NCBI RefSeq assembly: GCF_020921035.1
Contig: NC_063151.1
Location: forward strand, 1,922,001 to 1,986,000
Direction: 5' to 3'
DNA length: 64,000 nt
Origin: Rhodamnia argentea
Taxonomy: Eukaryota; Streptophyta; Magnoliopsida; Myrtales; Myrtaceae
Under the pieces are notes generated by a model, which did not search any database, had not been told where the DNA came from, and saw only the letters and a list, made by a program, of their open reading frames with translations. Every line of letters begins with the position of its first letter. Within the stretch, counting starts at the first letter, position 1. The position numbers and the translations under genes were made by a program. This document shows, in pieces, positions 1 through 11,613 of the stretch.

Positions 1-268
1 TCGCGGCACTTTCAGGCTTCTTCGATCTCTTTTTGCCGCAAGCAGAGGAAGAGGACAAGGAAGGCTCGTCCACATAATAACACGGAGGTCCTGACGACGC
101 GTCAGAGACCATTGACAAACTGTCTCCTCCTCCTTCCTCTTCTTTTACTCCGAAACTTTCTAGGATTCTGCTGCTGCCACCGCCACCGCCACAAACTTTC
201 TCGGAAGAGAAAGACGACCCGTACAGGTAGAAAGTCCAACCAGACTCGCACCCACTACCACTAGTCAT
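1..268 (-). CDS. SOB FIVE-LIKE (SOFL) protein, N-terminal part, cut by window edge
   Basis: The minus strand from the ATG at 266-268 stays open to the window edge, giving 89 codons. The protein begins MTSGSGCESGWTFYLYGSS and, after a Gly/Ser linker and an acidic stretch, has SLSMVSDASSGPPCYY, then a basic KKRSKK patch. The two conserved SOFL boxes are a Cys-Glu-Ser-Gly-Trp-Thr box near the N-terminus and a Ser-Met-Val-Ser-Asp-Ala-Ser-Ser-Gly-Pro box; both are here at about residues 6-16 and 54-66. SOFL proteins are small plant-only proteins that raise cytokinin levels and responses when overexpressed in Arabidopsis; their biochemical role is unknown. The C-terminus and stop lie beyond base 1. 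A long GA tract in the sense strand lies 73 to 112 bases upstream of the ATG, probably in the 5' UTR or core promoter. Family assignment is firm; the member is not determined. Confidence 0.85.
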   Translation of the reverse strand, partial: MTSGSGCESGWTFYLYGSSFSSEKVCGGGGGSSRILESFGVKEEEGGGDSLSMVSDASSGPPCYYVDEPSLSSSSACGKKRSKKPESAA

Positions 269-320
269 CTTGCTCTCCGACAGTTACTTCGCCGCAAAAC
301 GGGCTTTAATCCTTCCTCGC

Positions 321-337
321 TCCCTCCCTCCCTCCCT

Positions 338-380
<43 letters not shown>
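321..380. repeat. CT microsatellite, 20 dinucleotide units, with TCCC-rich lead-in
   Basis: Bases 341-380 are an uninterrupted CT tract, preceded by TCCC repeats. On the sense strand of the neighbouring SOFL gene it reads as (AG)20, just upstream of the start codon. Such tracts are binding sites for plant BBR/BPC GAGA factors; that role is inferred here. Confidence 0.9.
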
Positions 381-383
<3 letters not shown>

Positions 384-2936
384 GCTCAAGCTCTGTTCGT
401 TTTCTTCTTCTCTATGGTAGAAACAGAGGAGGCTAGGTCAAGTTCGAATGAATAGCGCTCGACTTTCTTGGGGCCTCCTGCTCTAACCATCCAATCTGCG
501 CAATCCATACAGTATTCCCAGTTGGCTGTCCTTCCACGTCCTCGTCCACGAGCGTGTGTTTGAGAGTGCACTAAAATCCGAGGCCTCCTCTATTCTTTTC
601 CTTGATATGGCACGAAGTCAATGTCCTTTTTCCATACTCTAGTTTAGTATGTTCTAAGCAAATATCAATCAATCCATCGAATAGTCTTTTGTCAAATTGG
701 CATAAGAATGTGGATGGCTAATCATTAATTTTTTTTCTAGGATTGATGTAAGGAAGGTCGCAGGAAAAGGGATTCGAAATTCTATTTTATTACGTGAAGA
801 TAATGACATTGGATAGTCTACAACTTCTCTAGTTAGGAGTCCAATGTCATTATCCATTCTCGGCAATTTCATTCTAGTTCCCGGATTCACTTCATTCTCC
901 AACTCAATCCACTGCAGTTGTTGTTCGATTCCGCCGTGTTAAACTATCCTTACCATAATGACTTCACCAAGGAGATAACTAACGATATGCATGTGCAATG
1001 GCCTTCATGGAGAATCTGATTCTTCAAGGATGCGGCGTCCGTTAAATCGAAAGAGAAGAAATTCTCACCTGTTAAGGCCTTCTAAATTTGTGTGTTACGG
1101 CACTTTGGTATAAGATGCGATAACACGCACGACAATTATGATTAGTCATGCATTGAGGTTCAACCTTTCGATGAACCATATAAAAGGCGTCGTGCGTGCA
1201 CGACTTCCTCACGGAATTCTTAAATTTTTATCTTTCTCTAAACTCCCTTCAAACACGAGAGCCAACACTTGGGCATATTTCTAGTACCCTTTTGGATGAT
1301 GAATTGGAACTCCCATCTTTTTGAACGTAAGCTTTCGGAGTAATCACCTGATGATCCAATTTTGTCAATTTCACGGAGTTATTGTGACGGAGTTATTGTG
1401 ATGGAAGCTACAGTTGTTATTGTACTATTCTTAATAGTAACAGTAACGAGGAAAGAAGCATTTTCCTAGAGATGCCTAGAAAGGCACTTTATTTAGCTGA
1501 GTGTTGTCGTCAGTGTAGACAGACAGGGAAGGGCTTTTGCTGTCGTGTAGCATGAAAAGTCCGATGTCGGTCGAACCACTTGGCTCTCTCTGTCTGGTCA
1601 CAGTGTCCCTAGCTTGGATGCTTGCTGGCGTCTGCCGCAAAATTCAAACCGCGGGTCTTTGGGACTCTCAAAACAGTGTCCAATGTAGATGAGGTCGACA
1701 CAAAAATGGCCGTGCACTACTGATTGACAGACGATAAAAGGTGAAACCGATGCTCCTCGTTTTAAGCTTCACTACACGATTCTTGTCGCATCATTAAAGA
1801 GGAGCACCTAAGGTTGATATGTTCGGCTTTACATCCTACTTCGCCCGTAAAAGTTCGAATCCAGTCGCATTTGGTAACCATTTAATTCTTGATTAGCTCG
1901 ATGGATTCGGATATTGAAGTTCGCCTCTAAGCCGATTTTCATTTTTGTTAAGTGAGAATCGTTTTTGGCCTTGCATTTTACCCGTATGTCGTGTTGGCAC
2001 GGGCATTGGAAACCGCTGCTGTGGTGTCGACGGGGCAGCCGCGGGGCATCGTTACCGCATTGGCTCGGCAGTCGGCACTGACGGAGCCATGAGCCAACCA
2101 TTCCCCTCCATCCATTGTATGAGCTATTTGTGTAAGAACAATGTTAACTTGAATAGACTATAACTCACTGAAAAGAGATTGGATCTTTAGGTTTACCTGA
2201 AAACGATTGAAAGAGAGGCGTTGAGCATTGAAGACCTTAGGAGGTCCAGACACATCACTCCGCATATCTTCCAATAATTTCTGTAGCATGGGCTGTTGCC
2301 TGCAGTTCAGAGCACTGTGGGGGTTGTCCATTTGGTCCCCTACACATGCATTGGTAAGGGTGGTCAAATGCTGTGGTGCCTTAGTTGCCTCCACAGTCCT
2401 CCTCGACGTTCCAGCAAATCTTCACTCTCTCTCTCTCTCCCACCACAGCACTAGCAGTCCAACCCTAAAGTCCCCATCAAGCCTAATCTCTCCCCAAGAA
2501 AGTTTAGAGCGACTGTTCTTACAGAAGCGTTTCTATCTGTCTTTGCTGCGAAATGATTCGAAAAGAATCAGGTGCATCAATGGAAGATGAGCTGATCAAT
2601 AATCCCTCATTCCACGTTCGTGGGTCAACCTTGGCAGCCATCTCTAATAATGCAGTCCGTCCGGACATGTGTGGACCAGACACGGCGCTCGTGCATGTTC
2701 ATGTGTATTCTTTCTCCCGCTTGTTAGCTGATTGCCCCATAAAGAGGGGAGGTCACTCCATGCCACTCACCAGCTTTCCAAATTGCCTGGTCGTTTTCGA
2801 GGGGGAGCCTTTTGGATCCTCTGTCACAACCTAACCTCACGTGGATCGGACGGACGGATGTTGAAGGTACCTAACATCCCCTTATCTGTAAAGTTTGAAT
2901 GCGCTTGACACAGGATATCCTGTTATTTTTTTTTTA
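381..2936. other. Intergenic, no supported gene
   Basis: Only short ORFs without recognisable domains occur. An inverted repeat sits at 740-910. A minus-strand stretch at about 2200-2330 looks weakly exon-like, as it is open and ends at a plausible GT donor, but I could not link it to a family. A short CT run lies at about 2425-2440. Confidence 0.6.
740..910. repeat. Small inverted-repeat element or hairpin
   Basis: The arms GATAATGACATTGGA (799-813) and its exact reverse complement (840-854) form a perfect 15-bp stem around a 26-base loop. Weaker complementarity continues outwards to GGATTGA at 740 and TCAATCC ending at 910. This looks like an old miniature inverted-repeat transposon; a small-RNA precursor is possible but not supported. 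Confidence 0.5.
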
Positions 2937-3434
2937 TTAATACCACAAAAAACTCTAAACTAATACACTTACGATAAATTTACTCCGAATTATTTTTTTA
3001 ACCATAAAAAATCCTAAACTGGTATAATTATAATAAATTTACCCCAAACTTATGCACATATGACAAGTTTACCCTTCGTTAGTTTTTGTTAAATCTAATT
3101 ATCGAATTCTTGAGTTGAATAACACGTGGCGGTTGACGAGTATGTCAATTTGAGGGTAAACAAAAGTATCAATTTCAATTTTTTCATGATATTAATCCAA
3201 TTTAACGGAGGATAAATTTATCACAGGTGTACCAATTTGAGGTTTTTATTTGTTAAAAAAATTAGTTTAAGGTAAATTTGTCACGGATATACAAGGTTAG
3301 AGTTTTTGGTAGTAAAAAAAATAGTTTGGGTAAATTTATCATCGGTGTACTAGTTTGAGGTTTTTAATTGTAAAAAAAATCGGTTAAGGTAAATTTGTCA
3401 TGAGTATACTAGTTTGGAATTTTTCTTGGTATTA
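2937..3434. mobile_element. Inverted-repeat MITE, family with TTAATACCA ends
   Basis: The left end starts TTAATACCACAAAAAACTC and the right end is its diverged inverse, finishing TTGGTATTAG. Both arms carry repeated blocks of the form 'aaactagtatacN8-10gataaatttacc'. A second copy of the same family is at 48749-49124. There is no coding capacity. The superfamily was not determined because no clear target duplication was seen. Confidence 0.65.
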
Positions 3435-5812
3435 GCTCTTCTTTTTTTTTTTGCCCTATCTTTGGGACGGGATAAATCTGTATATGTTCGAGAAAAATGC
3501 CTAACAAGAAATTCAGGACTAGAATGGCATGGCACTGGCGCTAAGATTGTGGGCTCGAAGCTTTCTGATCGTCGATGGCAGGGCAACGCGCCACCACCGC
3601 TCGGTGGTCGCATTAGATGCCCTGCGCCTCTCTTCTTTCTCATGTCTCTCGATCTCATATTTGCGCGCAACCATTGCGGCAGTCACTGTCCTAAGGCGAC
3701 CCACTTGCGGTGTGGTTGCACTCATCCGGTGACACCACGGCGACGCCTCGGTCACCCGTTGGCTGCCACCGCCGTAGAGGTTGGGCATGGCTATCGCGGC
3801 GGCTGCCATTCCTATGGGACGATAGTAGCAACTGATTGTCGTGATTAGACACTCTGAAGACTATTTCCACTCTCTGTTGCTTTCCTTCTCCATCTACATC
3901 ACCGATTCTGGCTCCATGCACGTCCCCTCGAATCTAGGATTTGGCCTAAAGGAGAGTCGATTCGTCGGGGTTGACGGAACATGTTCTGAAGTCCCTTCAT
4001 TCTTCCGTCGATTAATCAGTGAGATTTTCTGAAAAGAATTTAGTTTTCCAAAGAAAGAATTCGGAAAAAGGAAAACACCCACGTCATTTCAGGGAGGCAA
4101 TAATTGGGGAGAAGCAAGAACATGATCCGGGATCCGAGGCTGGATATCCGGAGCCAATACACCGCTGGAGATGTCCCCCACTATTCTCTCTGCACATGAA
4201 CGAAGCCCGCCCCCATTAAACTGTTTCATTGGGTTAGGACAGACACTCTGTTTCGACTCGAGTCATCGGACTCATCGTGAAACGTCGATCTTGTGGCGCT
4301 CGCGGAGGTTTACGTGGGCTCTACGAGTGGATCCGACGGGGTCGGCGGTTGAAATATCAATGTTCATGAGCTTGGCTTCGTACTAAACAGTGAACTTCTC
4401 AGGTAAAAATGAGTCCGCCTCGTCCATCTCAAAGGACGAAGCCAAGCCCATGAACATCGACATTTCTTCATGATTGGATCGTACCTTAGGAACATGGTTT
4501 GGGCCTTCGCTAACTTTATGAGTAAAAATCCCTACCTTGCATACATTATACTTTTTCATGGAGTCGTCATGACTATGAGCACCATCACATCATCTGTTGT
4601 CCCCTTTGACCGCAAATTGAATATGGTCCACATCTTTTATTTACAGCGAAATGACATGTTATATCAACATTCTACCTCACTTTCCATTGGCACACCCCTG
4701 ACGTTCCTCTTATCTTTTAAAATAAAATCTCATGATCGAAATGGCCAAGTTACCCTCCTTCCGCTCAGAATCCTCAAATCGCAAGCCCACTGGAGAATTG
4801 CTTGCCGGTGTTCTTTGGCTGGTCTGGAAAGCTCGCAATTCCTTCGTCTTCCAAGCTCGAAAGCCAAAATTCCGACTCAATAGTAAATGATGCCCTTGCA
4901 ATGAACAGTAGCTCCCTTGTTCGGCCTCCAGTTAGCAAGAAATCAGTCGAGAATGGAAATCTCTTACCTGGAGTTCGGACATCGTTGGACGAGAAACCAG
5001 TGACCCATTGTCCACGAGAAGCCAACCGGTGCACGGATTGGACCACAAAAGCCTACCGTTTAGGGTCCCTCCTTCTTAATTGGATTTCTAAGGCCCCCAA
5101 CCTCTTGGGATTTGTTAAAAGTTTAGATGCATTTTGTGGTTGTTTTCCCTAACTCTGTTGGTTAAATGAAGTTCGTATGTTTTCGACCACAAAACGCAAA
5201 AAAAAGTACTACCGGTTTGGTTCCTCATTCTAATTTTTGGAATTGAAAACTATAAGGTAGGTTTCAAATTTTGATCTCAAATATGATATAACCTAAAGCC
5301 GGGAATCGATTATCTCCCTACCGACACCGCCGGTCACTCTCTCTCTCTCAAACACACACAATCCAGTTTCTCCCTTCTCTCTTTGTTCGCTCTATACTAA
5401 TCTCTCTCTTGCACGTTGGACCACCATGGATGACAGGGCGACCTCGATCCAAGGTCATGAGCCACCATTTGAGGTCGTCAGATGCCTCGAATAGGCTTGC
5501 GAAACCAATTAGGGGTTGCGGGGACGACCTCCATGCCCCTCCAATTGGCCCACGACCTCGAACTGAGGTTGCCAGCTATGGTGGCAACCATGAACCAAGG
5601 GTGTCCTCAACCCCAGCACGAATAGCCACTCTACAACTTGACTGAAGAGAGCAAAGCGACACTAGTTGCGCGCGCGCGGGAGAGAGATAGATAGATATGC
5701 GGAGGGCTTCATTGATGACCAACTGGCCAGGCAGAGGTCCTCAAGGCAATGGGTGGTGGCAGTAGCGGCTGGTGTTGGGGGTCGATAAGCTAAGTTTACA
5801 TTGATTTTTTTT
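3435..5812. other. Intergenic, no supported gene; contains a candidate small-RNA hairpin
   Basis: Several ORFs overlap on both strands around 3.4-3.9 kb in a GC-richer patch, but none has a recognisable domain, and overlap on both strands argues against coding. The 4351-4466 hairpin is listed separately. Short CT runs occur at 5337-5347 and 5401-5410. Confidence 0.55.
4351..4466 (-). ncRNA. Candidate microRNA-type precursor hairpin
   Basis: Bases 4351-4381 and 4436-4466 are 31-base inverted repeats around a 54-base loop. They differ at three positions. On the plus strand these are A:C mismatches, but on the minus strand all three become G:U pairs, so a minus-strand transcript would form an unbroken 31-bp stem. 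The shared core is ATGTTCATG followed one base later by GCTTGGCTTCGT. Stem length, loop size and G:U-only defects fit a plant microRNA precursor or a young inverted duplication. I do not recognise the arm as a conserved plant miRNA. Expression cannot be judged from sequence. Confidence 0.35.
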
Positions 5813-6297
5813 TAGGAGTGAGCGGTTTTAGGTTTTAGATTAGAATTTATCCATCGGAACTAGTGCCCCACTTTGTGGAATGTGGAACATACCGTGCATA
5901 TCCTGGAAACTATCATGTTATATGTTTTAGGGTCGGTTGCATAGTCTATCCAGGTTCTACAATTTATCGACCATAACTCATATTTAGGCACACATAGAAT
6001 ATGAAGCAATTAAGAATCTCGGTCATGAATTTTATCAAAAATGGAAGCTCGGACTAATGGTTCCATATTGCATATTCATCATCGGACGCTATGGAATACC
6101 ATAAGATCGCACGAATACATATAAAAAGAAAAACACAAAGACTTGTTTCAAGTTTCACCTTTTGGAACATACATGTCAGAACCGGTTCCTCAATTTTTGA
6201 AATCAGAAATTTACCTTGCATGCCTTGAAACCTGTCATGTTTCCATCGGTTTGATTCTCCGGTTCCCGATTCTTACATGGAACCATGCTCACTCCTA
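5813..6297. mobile_element. hAT-like MITE with 11-bp terminal inverted repeat
   Basis: The ends are TAGGAGTGAGC (5813-5823) and its exact inverse GCTCACTCCTA (6287-6297). Inside are diverged copies of a 'ggttccNNaattt' block in both orientations. Plant hAT elements often start TAGGGGTG. The flanking 8-mers are T-rich on both sides and match only loosely, so the target duplication is not proven. No coding capacity. Confidence 0.6.
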
Positions 6298-7437
6298 GTT
6301 TTTTGGCATTGAATGGGTGGGGAATTTGGTATGTGGTTGGGGGTAATTTTCAGGAAGAAAATAGCTAAATTATGCATAAAAAAACACATTGATATCTAAT
6401 TGAGAAGTGGAAAGTGGTATGTATAGTCAAAATTCAAAATTTCAAAAACGTACTTTCAAAGGGTAGCTGTATAAAAATGGTCAATGAGTGAAATGCGGTG
6501 TATGCTTTTAGTATATCCCATATATGTTATATCGGACGTCACGGATAGACTATAATTATTTGTTTTTCTTATTTTCTTTCTTGAACCGAAAGCGTTTGTT
6601 TGAGTTTTCCTCTTCAATAGATAGAGTTTGGAAAATTTTACATAAACTAAGTTTCGAGACTTGTTCACAAACAATGCGAAATCCATGCAAACAAATAGTT
6701 GAATTCTTCGTACGAGTTAAACACAATTTAGTGTCCCACGAAAGCACCGCCGTGGTACAAAATTATAACCGTACAACTATGGAAAAGAAAATCTTGGTAT
6801 TTCTTTTCATTTATTCCCAAATAGTAAAGTGACTACTTGAAAATGAACAAATTACATTTCACCAGCCGACCCTCGTCTCGCCGGCCACAGGCGAGGCCCG
6901 GGATGCCATCGCCAGCCCTAAGCTAGAGAGAAAAGAAAAGAAGAAAGAAATTATAAAACACGAGTCTAAACCATAATCTCTCCACTTATTCATGATGAGC
7001 ACGATGGTTATTATCATTACACCGTGATCGTCTTAGCCGCTGTAGAATATTCCAAAGTAGACTGATCGTAACCAAGGAGACAAGAAAGGGAGGAATTAGA
7101 GAGAGAGCTAATGAGCTGTAATTTCGCAAGACGTAGTGATTTATGAAATCAATTTGGGGCGGATCACCAAGAAAATGTCCTCTTGGACTCGTTCTCCCCC
7201 TGCGTCCGTATAATTCCAAAGCTCGTTCCCTCTTCTTCTTCTCGGCCCAGCTTGTTTGGATCGTTCCGAACCAAAACGCCATTTGGTTCTCTCCGTCTTC
7301 TTCTCTTCTCGCCACCTCGTCCTTGTCGTTCTTCATATACTCTTCCTCCTCCGCGTGACCTTGGCCAACATAATCCATCCCTCCCTCTGTCTCTGTCTCT
7401 GTCTCTGTCTCTCTCTTCTGTCTCTCCATCTTCATCC
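6298..7437. other. Upstream region of the EXO70 gene
   Basis: No gene is seen. The last 60 bases before the EXO70 start contain TGTCTC repeats, probably the 5' UTR. The frame is open upstream of the chosen ATG, but only non-ATG starts lie there, and the upstream peptide is low-complexity Ser/Leu/Pro, so I treat it as UTR. Confidence 0.5.
7383..7428. repeat. TGTCTC/CT microsatellite in the EXO70 5' UTR
   Basis: Tandem TGTCTC units followed by CT-rich sequence end about 10 bases before the EXO70 ATG. CT-rich leaders are common in plant 5' UTRs. Confidence 0.8.
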
Positions 7438-10400
7438 ATGGCGTCTCAAGAAGACGAACCCACCATAGCGAGGCTCGAGGTGGCGTGCAAGGACCTGAAG
7501 AGTCTCCTCCGGAAATCCGCGGACCTGGACCGTAACATGGAGAAGATGGACAAGAGGTTCGACCTCATCGACCAGTCTCTATCCTTGGCGTCCCGACGCA
7601 TTGCCCCCTTGCAGTCCATGGTTATGGCCAACAAGGCCCTTGATACCCGGATAAATCGCGCCATCACCCCGGCCCTCTCCCTCATCCACAGCTTCCGCCT
7701 CTTCGAGTCCCTCCAGGCCGACATTGTCGACCTCTCCGCCAGGCTCTCCGACGAGGTGGCACCGTCCCTGAACTGGCTCGAGAGGCTCCTCGAGTACATC
7801 AACTGCGTCGACCAGCTCAACACCGCCGTGAGGTCCATCAGCGAGGAAGGCGAGCCGGCCATCCAGAAGCTCCAGGAGGTGGTGGAGTTCCTAAGCCGGA
7901 CCAAGGCGACCGACAATTTCAGGACGCACCGGCTGAGGGAGACGCTCGTCACGCTCAAGGCGCTGTACGAGACAGAGGTCGATGCGATGCGGTTCGAAGG
8001 GTTGCTCGACGAGGCTTTGCTTCAGTTGCAGGACGAGTATGAAGGTTTGTTGCAGCAGCTGAAGCACGAGAATGTCAGGGAGGCGGAGGAGTGCGGCGAT
8101 GGCAAGGTTGCCGGGTCGGAGCTGGGGTCGGATCAGGAGGTGGAGGCTCTGAGGAGGATATCGGAAACGTTGGCGGCGAATGACTGTTTGGACATTTGCA
8201 TCGATATCTTCATCAAGGTAAGTGACACATGAATGCCGACGCAAACTCTTTGGAACGTAGTATATGACGAAGTGATGAACTCTAGCATCGATATCTTCGG
8301 CGAGTCATCTTGTTTTCCTTTCCTTCTTTTATATTTTATGCTGATTCCACATTGATTTGTTGACACCCTAATTCAACTTTTCTTTGCAATGTGAATTTTT
8401 ACAGGTGAGATACAGAAGAGCCGCGAAGGCACTGATGCGCCTAAACCCAGAGTACCTTAAGACGTACACGCCGGAAGAGATCGACAAGATGGAGTGGGAG
8501 AGCTTGGAGACGGCCATTACCCTGTGGATCCAGCACTTCGAGCTCGCGCTCAAGACTGTCCTCGTCTCCGAGAGGAGGCTGTGCAACCAGGTCCTGGGCG
8601 GCCTCATGGACGGCCTCGTCTGGCCCGAGTGCTTCGTCAAGATCGCCGACAAGATCATGGCCGTCTTCTTCCGCTTTGGTGAGGGCGTCGCCCGTAGCAA
8701 GAAGGAGCCCCAGAAGCTCTTCAAGCTCCTCGACATGTTCGACTCCCTCGAGAAACTCAAGGCCGAGTTCATCCAAGTAAGTACTGCGTGCGCCCGTTCC
8801 GTCTTTAAATACATAATTATAGGAGAAATGTATAGAATTCTCACGTTAGATATTTCGCACATTATCCCTCCTTGATGACAAAAGTGTTAATCACGTGAAT
8901 TCGATCTCATGATGGAGAAGGAACTTTCAAATGAATAGTACATCATGAAAGGAAATTCACAAGTAGCTTAAAGGGGATGAAGAATTGAACTTGACATTAA
9001 CCGCTATAAACCTTAAAACATCAATCCCAGGATCTACATAGGTAGATCTATAAATCCAATAATGGTTTAAAGGAATTTGTGCATCTAATTTGAAATCCAT
9101 CGTTGCTTCGGGCGGAATCACGATGATCCGACATTCAAGATCTTCTCCTCTATGACCATATGTATCCCATGCTTAATGAGATAGCTTCTCAACGACCCCA
9201 ATCCATATGTGTTGCTTATGTGTGGTTGTTATAAGTTCGTTAGGGCTAAAGGAGAGACTAAAATGCTATTTATAGAGTTTCCAGCTAGGCCCCTCTTATC
9301 ACGGTTTACACAATGCCAGATTTATATCGGACTCGTTAAGAATCCTTATATCTTGTCTTATTAGACCAACTCTATAAGCGGTTAATTAATCCGGTAAAAC
9401 GGTAGATTACAATCCCAATTAATATAAGGTCATGTTGGGAAAACCTTACGCTTTAGTCAACAAACTCCGATGGCGAAGTGAAGTTTAGTCTGCAACCGTC
9501 TTATTCTAAAGGCCGAAACTTTAAGAACAGCCGTGGTGGTCTGTATAATTTAAATCCGACTATGAATCAAAAGCTCTTTGTATGGTTTTTGTACTGAGTT
9601 TGATTCTGTCAATTAAATTTTTTTTGTCCAGATCTTTGAGGGCGAGTCTGGAACCGACATTTGCATCCGGTTCAGAGAGCTTGAGAAGCTGCTCGTCGCC
9701 GCCTCAAGCAAGGTGTTCTGGGAGTTTGGCCTCCAGATCGAGGGGAACTCCGACGGCCTCCCTCCGCCACAGGATGGCTCGGTGCTGAAGCTCGTAAGGT
9801 ACGCCATCAACTACCTCAAGTACCTCGTCGACGAGACCTACAGTGGTCCCATGGCGAAGGTGCTGCAGACGGAGCAGGTGTGGAGGGCGGGCATCCTGTC
9901 AAAGCCCGAGTTGGAGGAGGACCTGCTCCGAGACGCCGTCTCCAACGTCATGGAGGCGCTGCAGCGGAACGTGGAGTCCAAGAGGGGGCGGTACAAGGAG
10001 AAGATACTCCCGCACGTGTTCGCGATGAACACCTACTGGTATATCTACATGAGGACGAGGAACACGGAACTCGGGAAGCTCCTGGGCGAGAAGTACATGA
10101 AGAAGGGGTACAAGGTGGTGGCCGAGGAGTCGGCCTACCTGTATCAGAAGCAAGCATGGGGATCTCTGGTGCGGCTTCTCGAGGCGAAGGCCGACGACCC
10201 GGGCAACAAGACCAGAGCGAGCGCGAGGATGGAGGCGTTCTTGAATGGCTTGGAGGAGGCGTCGCAGAAGCACCGGAGCTCCTACGCCATCCCGGACGCT
10301 GACCTGAGGGAGCAGATCAAGGAAGCGACAGTGAAGCTGGTGGTGCCGGCTTACGCCGAGTTCGTGAGCGCTCACGGTTCCGTCTTGAAGGAGGGCTCGT

Positions 10401-10582
10401 ACGCGAGCGCCGACTCGATTCGGGAGTTGCTAAGTCAGGTGTTCGAAGGAGGCGACGGGGAAGGGGACGGGAAGAGGCCGAGGCGTCGGGGTTCGAGGGG
10501 TGGCGGGAGTGGTGGTGCCGTCGATGGGGATGGGAAGGACTTTCGACGGTCCAGATCAGATGTTAGTGATTTGTTGATCTAG
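7438..10582 (+). CDS. Exocyst subunit of the EXO70 family, EXO70.3 (G/I) type, probably EXO70I-like
   Basis: Three exons, 7438-8217, 8405-8776 and 9632-10582, join in phase 0 with GT-AG borders to give 700 aa. EXO70 helps tether secretory vesicles to the plasma membrane as part of the exocyst. The N-terminal ~100 residues contain heptad-like helices (LLRKSADLDRNMEKMDKRF). The conserved EXO70 C-terminal rod covers about residues 270-650, with blocks such as SKKEPQKLFKLLDMFDSL, DGSVLKLVRYAINYLKYL and NTYWYIYMRTRNTELGKLLG. From my knowledge of the family, the CFxKIA...SKKxPxKLxKLLDxFxSL and PPPxDGxVxxLV blocks resemble EXO70G more than EXO70A1, pointing to the G/I clade; EXO70I is the member used at arbuscules in mycorrhizal hosts. 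A Gly/Arg/Asp-rich tail of about 40 residues extends past the usual end. The family is firm and the subtype is moderate. Intron 2 is 855 bp. Confidence 0.88.
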
Positions 10583-11613
10583 TCGAGTCAGCTGCTAAAC
10601 AGGGAAACGAAGGCATTACCAGAGATGATGTTTCGTGTAATTTCTCGAGATTAACCACCGTAGGGTGATTACCCTTTGTTATAGCGGGTAAAATGTGATT
10701 TTTTCCTCATTAATTTGTTGATAAATTGGGGCTTGATCTGAGTTAAAATAGGAGGCAATATTAAAATCAGAACTTCAGAGGAAAAAACGTTGGAAGACAG
10801 TTTGTATTATAATCTGTAACGCATGGCCTAAAACTTGTGTCAATCTTAAAATTGACATTTTCAACCGGATCCTTTTACATATAGCGGAACGCTATTTCGA
10901 AAAGATGCTTTTTATTAAAACGGAAGCCATTTAAAAAGCACACTCAATAAAAACAAGGAGGGAGAATTGATAACTAGTTAAACTACTAGGATACTCAAAA
11001 TCATCGAGAATCAAAAGGCATTGAATTGAACATTATTTCAAAAAATTCTATCCGGATATATCATCTGAATTTATCTCAATTGAGTTGGCTTATATTCCAA
11101 TTAATATTTATACTTAAGTAATCGGTAGAAAATACATATTATGATAAAATGGAAGGAGGATTTATTTAATTTGAGGATCAAATTGCAAAAAAAAAAAAAA
11201 AAAGGTCGGGAGAGACATTGCGCAATTCTGAACTGCTTTTGTCCTAAATTTTTGGTCGGAACCACTGAATAATTTGTCGTCCTGAGAATAAAGAGAGTTG
11301 TGAACTTGTGAAACGTGAACAAGACAAACTTGGGAATGGATCCGAATACTGTCGACTGTACCACACGCTACGGTGTTAATCTTGACGTGTCGTCCGCTAG
11401 AAGAAACACCCGATCCAATCCCACACGCACGGTGAATCGGGCAGGAAGAATCATTCCTTCGCTCGCCGGGAATCTACCGAACAGTCCAACAAACACCACC
11501 GCAGTATTTCTCTCCCAATTTCCCGAGAAAGTTCGCAGCTTTCCCTGGAAAATCTCGGCACCTCCGTCGAATTACTCGCAATCTCCATTACCCACAACCC
11601 AGAGCTTCACAAA
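10583..11613. other. 3' flank of EXO70 and upstream region of the F-box gene
   Basis: AT-rich, with an A tract at 11186-11203. No ORF with a recognisable domain. The bases from about 11300 become GC-richer and probably hold the promoter and 5' UTR of the F-box gene. Confidence 0.5.

Noticed and set aside
1835..1862. Possible tRNA T-arm ('agttcgaatcc')
   Set aside because: No acceptor stem, D-arm or anticodon arm could be arranged around it.
3414..3848. 144-codon plus-strand open frame
   Set aside because: It overlaps several antisense ORFs, starts inside a MITE end and has no recognisable domain.
7183..7437. N-terminal extension of EXO70 by 85 codons in the same frame
   Set aside because: The upstream start is TTG, the peptide is low-complexity and ends in TGTCTC microsatellite sequence, and EXO70 homology begins at the ATG at 7438.
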